This document shows, piece by piece, positions 54,767 through 63,800 of a DNA stretch of 64,000 nt. Under the pieces are notes generated by a model. The model did no database searches. It was not told the DNA's origin and worked only from the letters and a program-made list of their open reading frames with translations. Both the position numbers and the translations under genes were made by a program. The stretch is from Flavobacteriaceae bacterium (GTDB lineage: Bacteria; Bacteroidota; Bacteroidia; Flavobacteriales; Flavobacteriaceae): NCBI GenBank assembly GCA_013043685.1, contig JABDNT010000028.1, positions 1 through 64,000 on the forward strand, given 5' to 3'. How positions within the stretch are numbered: position 1 is the first letter of the stretch; each line of letters opens with the position of its first letter.

Positions 54767-55374
54767 AATTAAAAAATTTAGAGGTTATATATTGATTAAT
54801 AGTAATTCAAAATTTCAATGTAATATTAGTTGTCAGCTTCAATTTCGAAGTTATCACAACGTATTACTTACGTTAAATTTTAAGGGGATATGTTCTTTGA
54901 TGCGAGTTATTTTACTAACTACTAACTTTCAATTCAACCAGAACTTCGGAGATAATACATAAGTGAGATTTGGGATCTCAATTATTAGGGTTTGTTTTAT
55001 GTCCCAAAAGAATAAATTTGGAGGAGAAATATTTTACTCTTTGGTTATATCAAATATCATTATAAAATGAGTAAAATGAAATACGAGTATATACGTATAT
55101 TTCTCTGAATCAATGTGTTGTAGTACTTTTCCTACTTTATGAGAATAACTTTACAGACGAGTAACGATAAATAAGGGACTAAAAGACCATTCAATCGTAT
55201 TCAAAGAAATGTTAAAATTTTGTTAAGCATTATTTTTCGAAAACCTTTTCGAAAAATCGTGTATTTCGATGTCCAAAGCGTCTGATAATGAGCAAACTAA
55301 ATTACTCATTTCACATTGCTTTTCGACTCATTTTTCAGAAGTATATACCACCGTAGGCGACATTAATATAAAAG
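54767..55374. other. intergenic region upstream of curli locus I
   Basis: Over 600 bp AT-rich DNA without convincing ORF. It holds TGAGAT/ATCTCA (54964-54980, perfect 6-bp inverted repeat, 5-nt spacer) and two TTTTCGAAAA palindromes (55234-55243, 55246-55255). ATTTAGAGGTT just upstream of the subunit ATG also precedes the locus II subunit gene, pointing to a shared leader. No regulator gene like csgD is present. Confidence 0.6.
55234..55255. repeat. two tandem TTTTCGAAAA palindromes
   Basis: Identical 10-bp palindromes at 55234-55243 and 55246-55255, centre-to-centre distance 12 bp, within the region upstream of curli locus I. Candidate operator. Confidence 0.5.
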
Positions 55375-55401
55375 AAAAAGCCCGCTTAGTGCAGGCTTTT
55401 T
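55375..55401 (-). terminator. intrinsic terminator of curli locus II
   Basis: AAAAAGCC (55375-55382) and GGCTTTTT (55394-55401) form an 8-bp stem; on the minus strand a T run closes it. It lies 18 bp after the locus II lipoprotein stop and separates the two loci. Confidence 0.82.
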
Positions 55402-55419
55402 CCAATCAACAAATTACCT

Positions 55420-56913
55420 CTATTCCCAGTCAGGCATAAAGGCGTCCTCATGACGGAGAGTTCTGGAACTCGAGGTTCCAATCTCCAGGGTAAATATGTC
55501 ATTACGGGATATCCCGTCATTCGAGGTATTTGTAAACATCACGAACGCTTCGTTTCGCGAGAATATAGGTTCCAGATCATTGGTTCCGTTTGGTCTGTTA
55601 TCGGATATGTCGGTAGTGGTCAATTCAACCCTATCGTAAATAAACATTCGTGAATCTAACCTTCGGTAGCTTGCATCCTCAAATCCGGATATATCATAAG
55701 AATATAAAATCTTCTGATTATCCACTGAAATATCCAGACCACCCACTGCTCCGTTCACATTCTCAAGGATGGTACCGGTTTCATTACCAGCGAAGGTAAT
55801 CGTGTATATCCTAACATCATACCCGTCTAAATTATTGGTCTTTAAAACGATGAGATCACTATTGTTACTTATGGCGACCTCAGAGATCAATGATCCGTCC
55901 GGTGTTTGATATACTTCTGCTAAACCTCCGCCATTGAATTGAATGCGGTATAATTTATCCATTCGAGGAAAATATATATTGATAAAATCATCCGGCCATT
56001 CGAAATTGATTTCGTTCAAATTGAAACCATTAGGCTTAACAGTGCTTGTCACTTTTCGCTTCTCGGTTCCATCCCGGTTCATGAGAAATATATCTGCATT
56101 GGCACCATCCGACTGCAGATAGGCAATTTTATTTACTGATAGATTTCTTCTGGGTCGATAGCTATTCACTTCAGAAGAAGTAAGCTGAAACTCGACTCCA
56201 TCATCATCGGCCGAGAATATCACGTTATTACCATTGATCTTTCTAACAAACAGTATTCTGTTATCAATCGGAGGAGGCATTACCTCAAAGGCACTTGCCT
56301 CACTCACCACCGGATCGTTAATATTATCGGTCGCGGTTACATGCCATACGTATTCAGTACCTAGTGTAAGCTCAGAATAGGTAAGCGTGGTATCGGCTAG
56401 CTCCTCAAATAGGAGTACCTCATTGGTATCAATATTAGTAAGTTCTAAGGTATACTCAATAGGATCTTCTTCCGGATCTGTAGATTCCCAGCTAAAGATG
56501 GCTTCGACCCCCTGAATCATCTCGTTATCTTCTGGGGTTAACAGCACAGGTGTTGTTGGAGGCCTGTTGTTAAAGGTTGAAACTTCCAGTTCAAACACAA
56601 CATTTGAAGTAAGGTTTCCATTAATGGTGGCCGGTGCAAAATCCGTTAAGAAACCATCTTTCTTTGCTTCCACCGCATACTCCCCTACCAGGATACTTTC
56701 GATCAAGAAATTTCCCGAGCTGTCTGTAAAAACTGTACTGGAAACAGGGTTAGTCGATATTCTGGTATTAGGTAGTGGTTCATTCGATCCCGCTGCGACA
56801 ACTTTCCCTTTCAATGCTCCAAATTCATCTTCACCTATTTTATCTTCATTACAGGAAAATACAAAAAGGAAGGCCGTTACAATAAGGGCTATATATTTAA
56901 ATGTACGTTTCAT
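55420..56913 (-). CDS. curli-associated lipoprotein with CarboxypepD_reg, FN3-like and beta-propeller domains (locus II)
   Basis: This 497-residue lipoprotein (lipobox VFSC) has the same length and domain order as the one ending locus I: regulatory-like domain (LKGKVVAAGSNEPLPNTRIS), FN3-like domain and propeller (KIAYLQSDGANADIFLMNRD). Changes are scattered substitutions without indels, which implies both copies are under selection. It starts 11 bp after csgG. Function inferred from linkage only. Confidence 0.88.
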   Translation of the reverse strand: MKRTFKYIALIVTAFLFVFSCNEDKIGEDEFGALKGKVVAAGSNEPLPNTRISTNPVSSTVFTDSSGNFLIESILVGEYAVEAKKDGFLTDFAPATINGNLTSNVVFELEVSTFNNRPPTTPVLLTPEDNEMIQGVEAIFSWESTDPEEDPIEYTLELTNIDTNEVLLFEELADTTLTYSELTLGTEYVWHVTATDNINDPVVSEASAFEVMPPPIDNRILFVRKINGNNVIFSADDDGVEFQLTSSEVNSYRPRRNLSVNKIAYLQSDGANADIFLMNRDGTEKRKVTSTVKPNGFNLNEINFEWPDDFINIYFPRMDKLYRIQFNGGGLAEVYQTPDGSLISEVAISNNSDLIVLKTNNLDGYDVRIYTITFAGNETGTILENVNGAVGGLDISVDNQKILYSYDISGFEDASYRRLDSRMFIYDRVELTTTDISDNRPNGTNDLEPIFSRNEAFVMFTNTSNDGISRNDIFTLEIGTSSSRTLRHEDAFMPDWE

Positions 56914-56924
56914 GATTTCAATTA

Positions 56925-58331
56925 TTAATTTAGATTATCATCCTTCTTGCGTGAACCGAAATGATAATTGATTCCTGCTCCAAATGTGAAGAAGTAATCA
57001 TCACGTCGGCCTCGTATCTCATTGTCGATCTTGTCTGTGAATGTAGGGTTCCAATCTCCTTTCAGTACAAAGGAGACCTTATCCGAAACTATGTATTCAA
57101 GTCCGGCTCCGAACTTCAGTGTGAGGAATGTATCTCCGCGCTGCAGATACTTTTTCGGTGAATTATCCGCAAAGAGCATAAATCCACCGCCAGCATAGGC
57201 AAATGGCGTTAAGCGATCATGCGGCAATACCGTATATTCTGCGAATAGCGTTTCATCAATCCACCAGTGATTGGTCTCGCTAGTTGAATTCAACCTGAAG
57301 AATTGAGAAGTAATCCCAATATTAAAGCGATCAATAATCTTGAACTTATATGTAAGCTCAAAGTTATAATCAAGGATTCCGGAGGTGTAATCACTGTCCA
57401 CATAGGCGAGTCCGGCTGAAACATTTATCGTATGTCGATAATCATTCTCAAGAAACTTCCTTTCGTATAGAGAGGTATTCGATTCCAGTTCCATCTCCTC
57501 GGTGTATTGGGCTATCAGGGCAGTATCTGCTTCCGGTCCATCAACGGTTTTCCACAACTGATCCTTTATCCCTTCTAAGATAAGCAGTTGGACCGCTTTT
57601 TCTATAGCTTCCTGAACTGCTAATTGGGTGGGTTCGTTCTTGGTGAACCCGGTTTCAGCCTCCAGTAATCTCTGGAATTTTACATACCTGAATATACCAA
57701 CATCCACTGCTTGAGAAAGTATGGTTTTGGATACATTTACTGTTTTCAGGATTTCACCGGTTGATGTGGACACGGCACGCAGGTAAATTGTGATACGGTC
57801 CTGGCGGTACTGTGATGATCCGCCGGCTCCAAAATACCGTGCTCCTACCCCACCGGTTAGAATGTTAGTATCGTACGATATGATACCTCCTTCCAGTAAT
57901 ATTCCGGCAAAAAGTAACGGACTTAACTTCTGATTTCGTTCATCGTCCGATTTCAAATACTCCTGTCGGGTAGTCCGAATGATATTACGTTCATTTAGCA
58001 GATTCCCGAAGTTTTCACGTTCGATGGGAGTAAACCATTTGGAATCTTCAAGAGCCTTGATCAAGATAGTGGTGGCTCCTTGAGTGACGGCAGTACTAAA
58101 AGTACTTCCGGTTTCTATATTCTTATATTGTCCCGTCTGATCCTTGAAATTATAAACACCTACTACAATAGGTTTTTCCGGTGCGGGTAGTTCAATTAGC
58201 TTTTCAGTTTGGCTTGTTGTTTCTGCGATCCTTGCATCTTCATTAATGATAGGTTGGTTAAAATATGCACCACAACCGCTTAGAACCACAAACCAAGTTA
58301 GAATTCCTAATTTGGTTAACAGTGGTCTCAT
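56925..58331 (-). CDS. csgG: curli secretion channel CsgG with C-terminal beta-barrel-like extension (locus II)
   Basis: The 468-residue copy of the locus I protein (lipobox LSGC) has a CsgG core almost identical through FSTAVTQGATTILIKALEDS and TGGVGARYFGAGGSSQYRQD. It has the same barrel-like extension (about 300-455, ending GINYHFGSRK), which is more diverged than the core. Met at 58331 (MRPLLTKLG) is preferred to one at 58343 because it gives the normal lipoprotein signal and the same tight spacing to csgF as in locus I. Confidence 0.93.
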   Translation of the reverse strand: MRPLLTKLGILTWFVVLSGCGAYFNQPIINEDARIAETTSQTEKLIELPAPEKPIVVGVYNFKDQTGQYKNIETGSTFSTAVTQGATTILIKALEDSKWFTPIERENFGNLLNERNIIRTTRQEYLKSDDERNQKLSPLLFAGILLEGGIISYDTNILTGGVGARYFGAGGSSQYRQDRITIYLRAVSTSTGEILKTVNVSKTILSQAVDVGIFRYVKFQRLLEAETGFTKNEPTQLAVQEAIEKAVQLLILEGIKDQLWKTVDGPEADTALIAQYTEEMELESNTSLYERKFLENDYRHTINVSAGLAYVDSDYTSGILDYNFELTYKFKIIDRFNIGITSQFFRLNSTSETNHWWIDETLFAEYTVLPHDRLTPFAYAGGGFMLFADNSPKKYLQRGDTFLTLKFGAGLEYIVSDKVSFVLKGDWNPTFTDKIDNEIRGRRDDYFFTFGAGINYHFGSRKKDDNLN

Positions 58332-58335
58332 AGTA

Positions 58336-58710
58336 TTATCCATTTGGAATGATTATTTGCGTATATTCTCCAGTGGTAATATCCAGTATGTTTATTACCA
58401 GGCCTTGGGTAGATTCGTAAACTTCATATTCGAGATTACCATTTCGGGAAGTACCTATTTCGGGTGTTTGTGTACCGAATTGGTTAGTAAATTGATTTCC
58501 GAACGTATTATCGAAGTTTGCAAAATCTCCAAATTGTTCCACATCGAATTGATCTTCAGAGAACGGATTCTGCGCGTTGGCAGAATTCAACATCCATGTA
58601 TAATTGAAGGGATCACCTCCGAACGCGGGATTCTTTGGAGTATACGTAAGTTGTTGGGCAAATCCAGACGAACAAATACTAAAAATCAGTATTATTATCA
58701 ATTGTTTCAT
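58336..58710 (-). CDS. csgF: curli assembly protein CsgF (locus II)
   Basis: The 124-residue protein with signal peptide (MKQLIIILIFSICSSGFAQ) has the same length as the locus I copy. It contains LTYTPKNPAFGGDPFNYTWM and LNSANAQNPF, the N-terminal plug that inserts into CsgG, then a variable middle (DQFDVEQFGDFANFDNTF) and a conserved end (GEYTQIIIPNG). Confidence 0.95.
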   Translation of the reverse strand: MKQLIIILIFSICSSGFAQQLTYTPKNPAFGGDPFNYTWMLNSANAQNPFSEDQFDVEQFGDFANFDNTFGNQFTNQFGTQTPEIGTSRNGNLEYEVYESTQGLVINILDITTGEYTQIIIPNG

Positions 58711-58716
58711 AACGCC

Positions 58717-59499
58717 CTATTTATAGAATTTAATTAATCCTTTATCGTTCTTAAGTCTTTCGAAATACGCTATCGTTCGCTTGATAGCTTCGTAAGACAT
58801 AGCTTTCATATAGTCATTCTTGGGTTGAACAAAAAATGCCATTATCAAGTCGTCACCAATGTAAAGTTCTATCCTGGTATTGTTTCCGATAGTCAGTTCT
58901 TCATTGATGCTAACTATTTTGGGTCCGTTGATGTTATTAGCCATATAGGCGGAGTAATACATACTGTAGAAATCGCGACCGGGTTTAGTTTTCGTATCTT
59001 CCAATACGATCCCCCGAAGTTCAACACCGTCGCTCATAGCAAATCGTTCTAAAACGTCATTAGCTTCATCGAGTGGTACTACTTCGCTCTTAACTTCCGA
59101 ATCATCGTTGAGAACAATTCTATCCTTCCCCAATAGGTTTTCATCCAAATCGTAAACAAGTAATAATAGAATTGTACGCGTTGTATCTTTCGCGTTTAAG
59201 GTAGTTTTTGCAAGCTCTCGTTTTTCGCCTGGGCTCAAAACAAAACGCCCGTTCTGATCATTCTTTACCCTGTTCAACGTTTCAGGGTCTTTTGAAATTA
59301 CAGACATTACATAGCGCAAACTGTGATTAATTTCTGTTTTGTTATAAGCGAATCCGGTTACTGAAATAAACTCAGTATTTTCTTCCAAAAAAATCTCCGC
59401 AGCAACACGTGTATTATGTATCTGTGCTGTGATTGATCCGGACATCAGGACCATGACCCAAAGAGCCAGTTTTAATATGGACAGATTTCTAATCATCAC
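58717..59499 (-). CDS. csgE: CsgE with N-terminal CsgC/CsgH-like domain (locus II)
   Basis: This 260-residue protein has the same two-part layout as in locus I: an N-terminal beta domain (about 28-138, with SVTGFAYNKTEINHSLRYVM and GRFVLSPGEKRELAK) and the CsgE domain (about 145-260, GVELRGIVLEDTKTKPGRDF, NEELTIGNNTRIELYIGDDL). The start overlaps the csgB-like gene by 4 bp, indicating coupling. Catalogue CsgE families are half this size. Confidence 0.88.
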   Translation of the reverse strand: MMIRNLSILKLALWVMVLMSGSITAQIHNTRVAAEIFLEENTEFISVTGFAYNKTEINHSLRYVMSVISKDPETLNRVKNDQNGRFVLSPGEKRELAKTTLNAKDTTRTILLLLVYDLDENLLGKDRIVLNDDSEVKSEVVPLDEANDVLERFAMSDGVELRGIVLEDTKTKPGRDFYSMYYSAYMANNINGPKIVSINEELTIGNNTRIELYIGDDLIMAFFVQPKNDYMKAMSYEAIKRTIAYFERLKNDKGLIKFYK

Positions 59500-60023
59500 C
59501 TGCGATTTATATTTCTAATAATCACAGTTTGATTATTACCCCGCATGGAAACCCTAATCCGCTCGGAAAGCGAATTAGTACCTAAATAAAGCAGTCGTTG
59601 GTTATTTCCCTGCTGGTATATCTGACCCTTATGGTACAATGTCCAATTCCTTCCAATGTCATAGAAAACATTGTTATTGCCACGTTGTATAATCTGTTCT
59701 TCGATATTAATGGCACTTCTGTTCAAATATGCATCATTGTGATTACCCATTTGAAACAGTAAAATATCTGACGCGGCACTCCGAACATTTGAGGTAAAAT
59801 TATTATTAAATCCTATCTGCCTTATGTGTACATCCCTGGAAGTACGTCTTTGAGGTGTTGTATTGTTCCGAAGTAATTCGGTGGTCATAAGATTTAATGG
59901 ATTGGTCTCACCAATTAAAATTGTTCGCGGCCTGATCTCGATATTTTTATAGGTCTGAGCAAAAGCGCCGAAGACCGGTAATAAGACAAGTAGCAAAATC
60001 CATATGTGTAATTGAATTTTCAT
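59496..60023 (-). CDS. csgB: curlin-repeat protein, CsgB-like nucleator (locus II)
   Basis: The 175-residue protein has a signal peptide ending in VFGAFA. Curlin-like repeats are marked by QIGFNN, QMGNHN, QRGNNN, QQGNNQ and RGNNQ. The C-terminus is basic (VIIRNINRR). It corresponds to the locus I gene at 52356 but is clearly more diverged than csgE/F/G. It is separated from its subunit gene by a stem-loop. Confidence 0.85.
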   Translation of the reverse strand: MKIQLHIWILLLVLLPVFGAFAQTYKNIEIRPRTILIGETNPLNLMTTELLRNNTTPQRRTSRDVHIRQIGFNNNFTSNVRSAASDILLFQMGNHNDAYLNRSAINIEEQIIQRGNNNVFYDIGRNWTLYHKGQIYQQGNNQRLLYLGTNSLSERIRVSMRGNNQTVIIRNINRR

Positions 60024-60108
60024 TTCTACTTAATTTGGTTAATAAACCTTGCTCACTCTACCAAAGGGATTTTTAACTGTCTAATGAACAAGGCGTTCAA
60101 AAGGTCAA

Positions 60109-60155
60109 AAAGTAGTGCATAAGCGGATCAAAAGAGAACCCTTATACACTACTTT
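60109..60155 (-). promoter_or_regulatory. intercistronic stem-loop after the csgA-like gene (locus II)
   Basis: AAAGTAGTGCATAAG (60109-60123) and CTTATACACTACTTT (60141-60155) pair over 15 bp (one wobble) with a 17-nt loop, and on the minus strand are followed by T-rich sequence. It matches the locus I stem-loop in position and core. Confidence 0.72.
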
Positions 60156-60202
60156 CCGGCATCACAGTTCTATCTGTGATGAATTACAGAATGACGTTAG
60201 AC

Positions 60203-60940
60203 CTAGAATCCGCCTCCACCCATATCATATTGAGTAACTACGGAAGTGTTTCCAGCTCCAAGTTGTACAACGTTGCTCATGTGACCCAAACCTTCTTGAT
60301 GCACATAGCTAAAGTTGTATAATCCAACTTGTAATACATCAGAGTCATTAATAACTCCAAACTGTTCGGTCCATTGGGCGTTGCCCCAACCTATTTGCCA
60401 TACGTCAGAATCGTTCGCAAATCCCAATTGGCCTACGAAGCCTAAGTTATAGTGTCCTAATTGAATTGAAGTAGAAGTATTTATCATACCACCTTGTACT
60501 ACCATTACACCATTATCTCCACCTAACTGAAGTGCATAGGAGTCGTTGGCAATTCCTCCTTGAAGAATAAGTGCTCCGTTATCATATCCTAATTGTACAA
60601 CATCGGAATCATTAAACCATCCAACTTGTCCAACTGCGGCTGCGTTAGTAACACCTAATTGGAAAACGAAAGAATCATTTAGCCATCCCATTTGAAGAAC
60701 ATCGGCTTCGTTGCCTCCACCAATTTGAACAACTAATGATTTATTATCAATTCCCATTTGATCTACCTCAGAATCGTTTAGAATTCCTAATTGGAAAACG
60801 TCTGAGTCATTAATCCAACCTATCTGATTTACATCAGAAGCGTTTAATATACCCACTTGGAGTACATCACTGTCATTAAATTGGGCGAACCCAATCGTTG
60901 CTAACATAAGTGCAAATGCACATAAAACTAACTTTTTCAT
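60203..60940 (-). CDS. csgA: CsgA-like amyloid subunit, Trp-bearing paralog (locus II)
   Basis: The 245-residue subunit has a signal peptide (MKKLVLCAFALMLATIGFAQF), 19 complete 11-residue units and a last unit with a GGGGF tail. Turn residues include Trp in units 2, 6, 8 and 15 (GWI, GWL, GWF, GWG), unlike the locus I paralogs. The last four units (NDSDVLQVGLYNFSY... to the end) are nearly the same in all three proteins. Met at 60940 is preferred; an ATG 27 bp upstream would add residues before the signal peptide. Confidence 0.92.
   Translation of the reverse strand: MKKLVLCAFALMLATIGFAQFNDSDVLQVGILNASDVNQIGWINDSDVFQLGILNDSEVDQMGIDNKSLVVQIGGGNEADVLQMGWLNDSFVFQLGVTNAAAVGQVGWFNDSDVVQLGYDNGALILQGGIANDSYALQLGGDNGVMVVQGGMINTSTSIQLGHYNLGFVGQLGFANDSDVWQIGWGNAQWTEQFGVINDSDVLQVGLYNFSYVHQEGLGHMSNVVQLGAGNTSVVTQYDMGGGGF
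60251..60877 (-). repeat. 19 coding 33-bp curlin units
   Basis: 19 in-frame 33-bp units of constant length encoding curlin half-repeats. Confidence 0.9.
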
Positions 60941-61278
60941 AATGTGAATATTTAGAGGTTCTGACACGCTTAACGCATATCGATTAAAGTCATTTCAAAT
61001 ACGTCATCCGGACGTATGTTCCATGTTAAATAAGTGAAGAATCATTTTCAACAGTAAAGCAGGCGTTAGCACTCTGCTATTGAAATCCAAATTAAGTTTT
61101 CAGCTTAGAAATGTACGAGACACTAACTCATTTAACCTGGATGTTCATATTGAATCGATAATAGTAAAGGAGGAGTGAAGTTCTATTACCAAATTTTACC
61201 TTAAAGTAAGTCACATTTTATTAAAAAGCAATAAGCGTATACACGTATTTTCTTACAAATGAAGGGTTTAACCTACAG

Positions 61279-61314
61279 ATTCGCTAACTATCATAGTAAC
61301 TGATAGTTGCGAAT
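61279..61314. repeat. long imperfect palindrome upstream of curli locus II
   Basis: ATTCGC-T-AACTATCA (61279-61293) and TGATAGTT-GCGAAT (61301-61314) pair over 14 bp with one bulged T and a 7-nt loop. It lies about 340 bp before the subunit gene. Possible operator or RNA stem. Confidence 0.55.
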
Positions 61315-61397
61315 ATTTCCTGTGATTACAGATCGATTTTATCTTTTTATTCTAAAAAATAAACGTGATTTAAACGGCATTATTGAATAATATTAAT

Positions 61398-61430
61398 AAA
61401 AAAAGAGCCGCTTTGGCGACTCTTTTTTTT
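61398..61430 (-). terminator. intrinsic terminator after glutamine synthetase III
   Basis: AAAAAAGAGCC and GGC..CTCTTTTTT form a stem with a small bulge; on the minus strand it ends in a T run. It sits 7 bp after the stop. Confidence 0.8.
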
Positions 61431-61437
61431 ATCAGAA

Positions 61438-63624
61438 TTATCTGGTAAACAGTAATTCGCGGTATTTGGTTAATGGCCAAATCTCATCATCGACCAAAAG
61501 TTCCAGTTTGTCGCAGTGATATCGAATTTCTTCGAAATAAGGTTTCACTTTATCGCAGTAAGCAAAGGCCCGTTTCTCTGCATCATCAATTTTATTTGCC
61601 TTCTTACGTTCGTTGATCATATCGGTTATTCCTTTATTGATCTCGGCAATATGTACACTGATACTTTCGATGAGTTGCATTTGCTCTCCTGCATGCTTCT
61701 TAAACGCATTCCCATAAATATCCTTTAATCCCTGTACATTCTCTATTAGGATGTTTTGATACCTGATCGCAGTTGGAATCACATGATTTCTCGCTATATC
61801 TCCCAATACCCGACCTTCGATCTGAATGTGCATGGCGTATTCCTCCACCTGGATCTCGTGGCGGGCCTCGATCTCAACTTTAGTCATGATCTGCAGATCC
61901 TCATACAACTTAATGGTCTTTTTAGATACATACGCCTTTAAAGCTTCCGGTGTCGTTTTGTTATTGCTCAATCCACGTTTAGCCGCCTCTTTTTCCCAGG
62001 CTTCTCCATAGCCATCGCCTTCAAATCGAATGTTCTTAGACTTCTTAATATATTCCCGAAGTACATTGAAGATCGCATCGTCCTTTTTCATTTTCTTATC
62101 CTTGATAAGAACATCCACACTTTCCTTGAATTCTGTTAACTGTTGTGCCATAATAGCATTCAATACTGTCATCGGCACTGCACAATTGGCCATAGATCCT
62201 ACAGCCCGCAATTCGAATTTATTACCAGTAAAGGCAAAAGGCGAAGTTCGATTTCTGTCTGTATTGTCCAGGAGAATTTCAGGGATCTTTCCAACCACGT
62301 TGAGTTTCAGTTCGGTCTTTTCCTGGGGTGATAGTTTACCGTTAGTCACTTTCTCAAGCTCATCGAGCACTTCAGTTAATTGCGAACCAATAAACACTGA
62401 AATAATAGCAGGAGGTGCTTCATTAGCCCCCAGCCTGTGATCATTACTTGCACTAGCAATTGAAGCTCTCAACAATTCTTCATACTCGTAAACCGCTTTG
62501 ATTGTATTGATAAAAAAGGTTAAGAACTGAAGATTTTTCATAGGTGTACTTCCAGGACTCAATAGATTTACACCCGTATCAGTAGCCAAAGACCAGTTGT
62601 TGTGCTTTCCGCTACCGTTAATTCCCGCAAATGGTTTCTCGTGGAAAAGCACCCTGAAATTATGACGATCTGCTACTTTGTCCATCACATCCATCAATAA
62701 TGAGTTGTGATCGACAGCAAGGTTAGCCTCCTCGAAGATGGGTGCAAGCTCAAACTGATTTGGAGCCACTTCATTATGTCTGGTCTTCACAGGAACTCCT
62801 AACAACATACATTCATTTTCAAGGTCTCTCATATAATTCAGGACACGAGTTGGGATGGATCCAAAGTAGTGATCATCCAATTGTTGACCCTTTGCAGCGG
62901 CATGTCCTAAAAGAGTACGGCCAGCCAGTAAAAGGTCAGGGCGAGATATAGCTAAGGCTGTATCGATTAAAAAATATTCCTGCTCCCAACCTAGCGTGGC
63001 ATGGACTTTAGTAACGTTCTTGTCGAAATACTTCGCGACAGCTGTCGCTGCCTTGTCTACTGTTTGCAGCGATCTAAGTAATGGCGTTTTATTATCCAGG
63101 GCTTCTCCCGTATAGGAAACGAAGATGGTAGGAATACACAGGGTAGTACCATAGATAAAAGCGGGTGAAGTTGGGTCCCATGCAGTATATCCCCTTGCCT
63201 CGAATGTGTTTCGAATCCCTCCGTGAGGGAAACTGGATGCATCCGGTTCTTGTTGTACTAATTGTCCTCCACCAAATTTCTCTATAGCATGACCGTTCCC
63301 GGTGGTTTCAAAAAAAGCATCGTGTTTTTCGGCAGTTGCCCCGGTTAATGGTTGAAACCAGTGCGTGTAATGAGTGGCTCCTTTGGAGATAGCCCATTCT
63401 TTCATACCAGTGGAAATATGATCGGCAACGGCCCGGTCGATCTTACTACCTTTATCGATAGCATCCATTACACTTTTAAATGAATCTTTTGTGAGGTATT
63501 GGCGCATCGCATTTTCACTAAACACGTTGGCTCCAAAGATTTCAGAACGTCGTTTCGGTTCCTTTACAGCAACCGGTTTATGGTCGAAAGTCTCTTGAAT
63601 AGCACTAAATCGTAACGTAGACAT
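61438..63624 (-). CDS. glnN: glutamine synthetase type III
   Basis: The 728-residue enzyme makes glutamine from glutamate and ammonia. Type III marks are the length and motifs [61 protein letters not shown] and [10 protein letters not shown]. It forms double-ring dodecamers. A TATTTTTG element lies on the minus strand at 63658-63665, 34 bp upstream of the start. The gene ends in the terminator at 61398-61430. Confidence 0.97.
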   Translation of the reverse strand: MSTLRFSAIQETFDHKPVAVKEPKRRSEIFGANVFSENAMRQYLTKDSFKSVMDAIDKGSKIDRAVADHISTGMKEWAISKGATHYTHWFQPLTGATAEKHDAFFETTGNGHAIEKFGGGQLVQQEPDASSFPHGGIRNTFEARGYTAWDPTSPAFIYGTTLCIPTIFVSYTGEALDNKTPLLRSLQTVDKAATAVAKYFDKNVTKVHATLGWEQEYFLIDTALAISRPDLLLAGRTLLGHAAAKGQQLDDHYFGSIPTRVLNYMRDLENECMLLGVPVKTRHNEVAPNQFELAPIFEEANLAVDHNSLLMDVMDKVADRHNFRVLFHEKPFAGINGSGKHNNWSLATDTGVNLLSPGSTPMKNLQFLTFFINTIKAVYEYEELLRASIASASNDHRLGANEAPPAIISVFIGSQLTEVLDELEKVTNGKLSPQEKTELKLNVVGKIPEILLDNTDRNRTSPFAFTGNKFELRAVGSMANCAVPMTVLNAIMAQQLTEFKESVDVLIKDKKMKKDDAIFNVLREYIKKSKNIRFEGDGYGEAWEKEAAKRGLSNNKTTPEALKAYVSKKTIKLYEDLQIMTKVEIEARHEIQVEEYAMHIQIEGRVLGDIARNHVIPTAIRYQNILIENVQGLKDIYGNAFKKHAGEQMQLIESISVHIAEINKGITDMINERKKANKIDDAEKRAFAYCDKVKPYFEEIRYHCDKLELLVDDEIWPLTKYRELLFTR

Positions 63625-63800
63625 AATTGTATTATAAGTTTATAAGGTTGAACGGGGCAAAAATAACTTTTTAATATAGAGACCCCCCTAATTTTTATAT
63701 AAAAGTTATTAAAAATATACGGCAGGCTGTTTATAACCCCCTAAAATTTGATAGAATGGTAAGAAATAATTGAATTTTGACCCCTATACCCTGAATTAAC

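Larger units (their letters stand above)
48279..60940 (-). other. tandem pair of curli (functional amyloid) loci
   Basis: Locus I (48279-54766) and locus II (55420-60940) both run, in transcription order, csgA-like subunit(s), csgB-like, csgE, csgF, csgG, lipoprotein. Locus I has two subunit genes, locus II one. The two copies are in the same orientation and close in sequence, with long identical stretches in CsgG (for example KPIVVGVYNFKDQTGQYKNI), so a segmental duplication is the simplest origin. No transposon or att-like sequence was found at the edges. Confidence 0.9.
60941..61437. other. intergenic region upstream of curli locus II
   Basis: About 500 bp AT-rich DNA without convincing ORF. 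It contains ATTTAGAGGTT just before the subunit gene (shared with locus I), the palindrome at 61279-61314 and the terminator of the glutamine synthetase gene at 61398-61430. Confidence 0.6.

Noticed and set aside
48279..60940. Curli region as a recently acquired island
   Set aside because: Base composition is similar to the flanks, and no integrase, transposase, tRNA or direct repeat at the edges was found; curli genes are common in the group.
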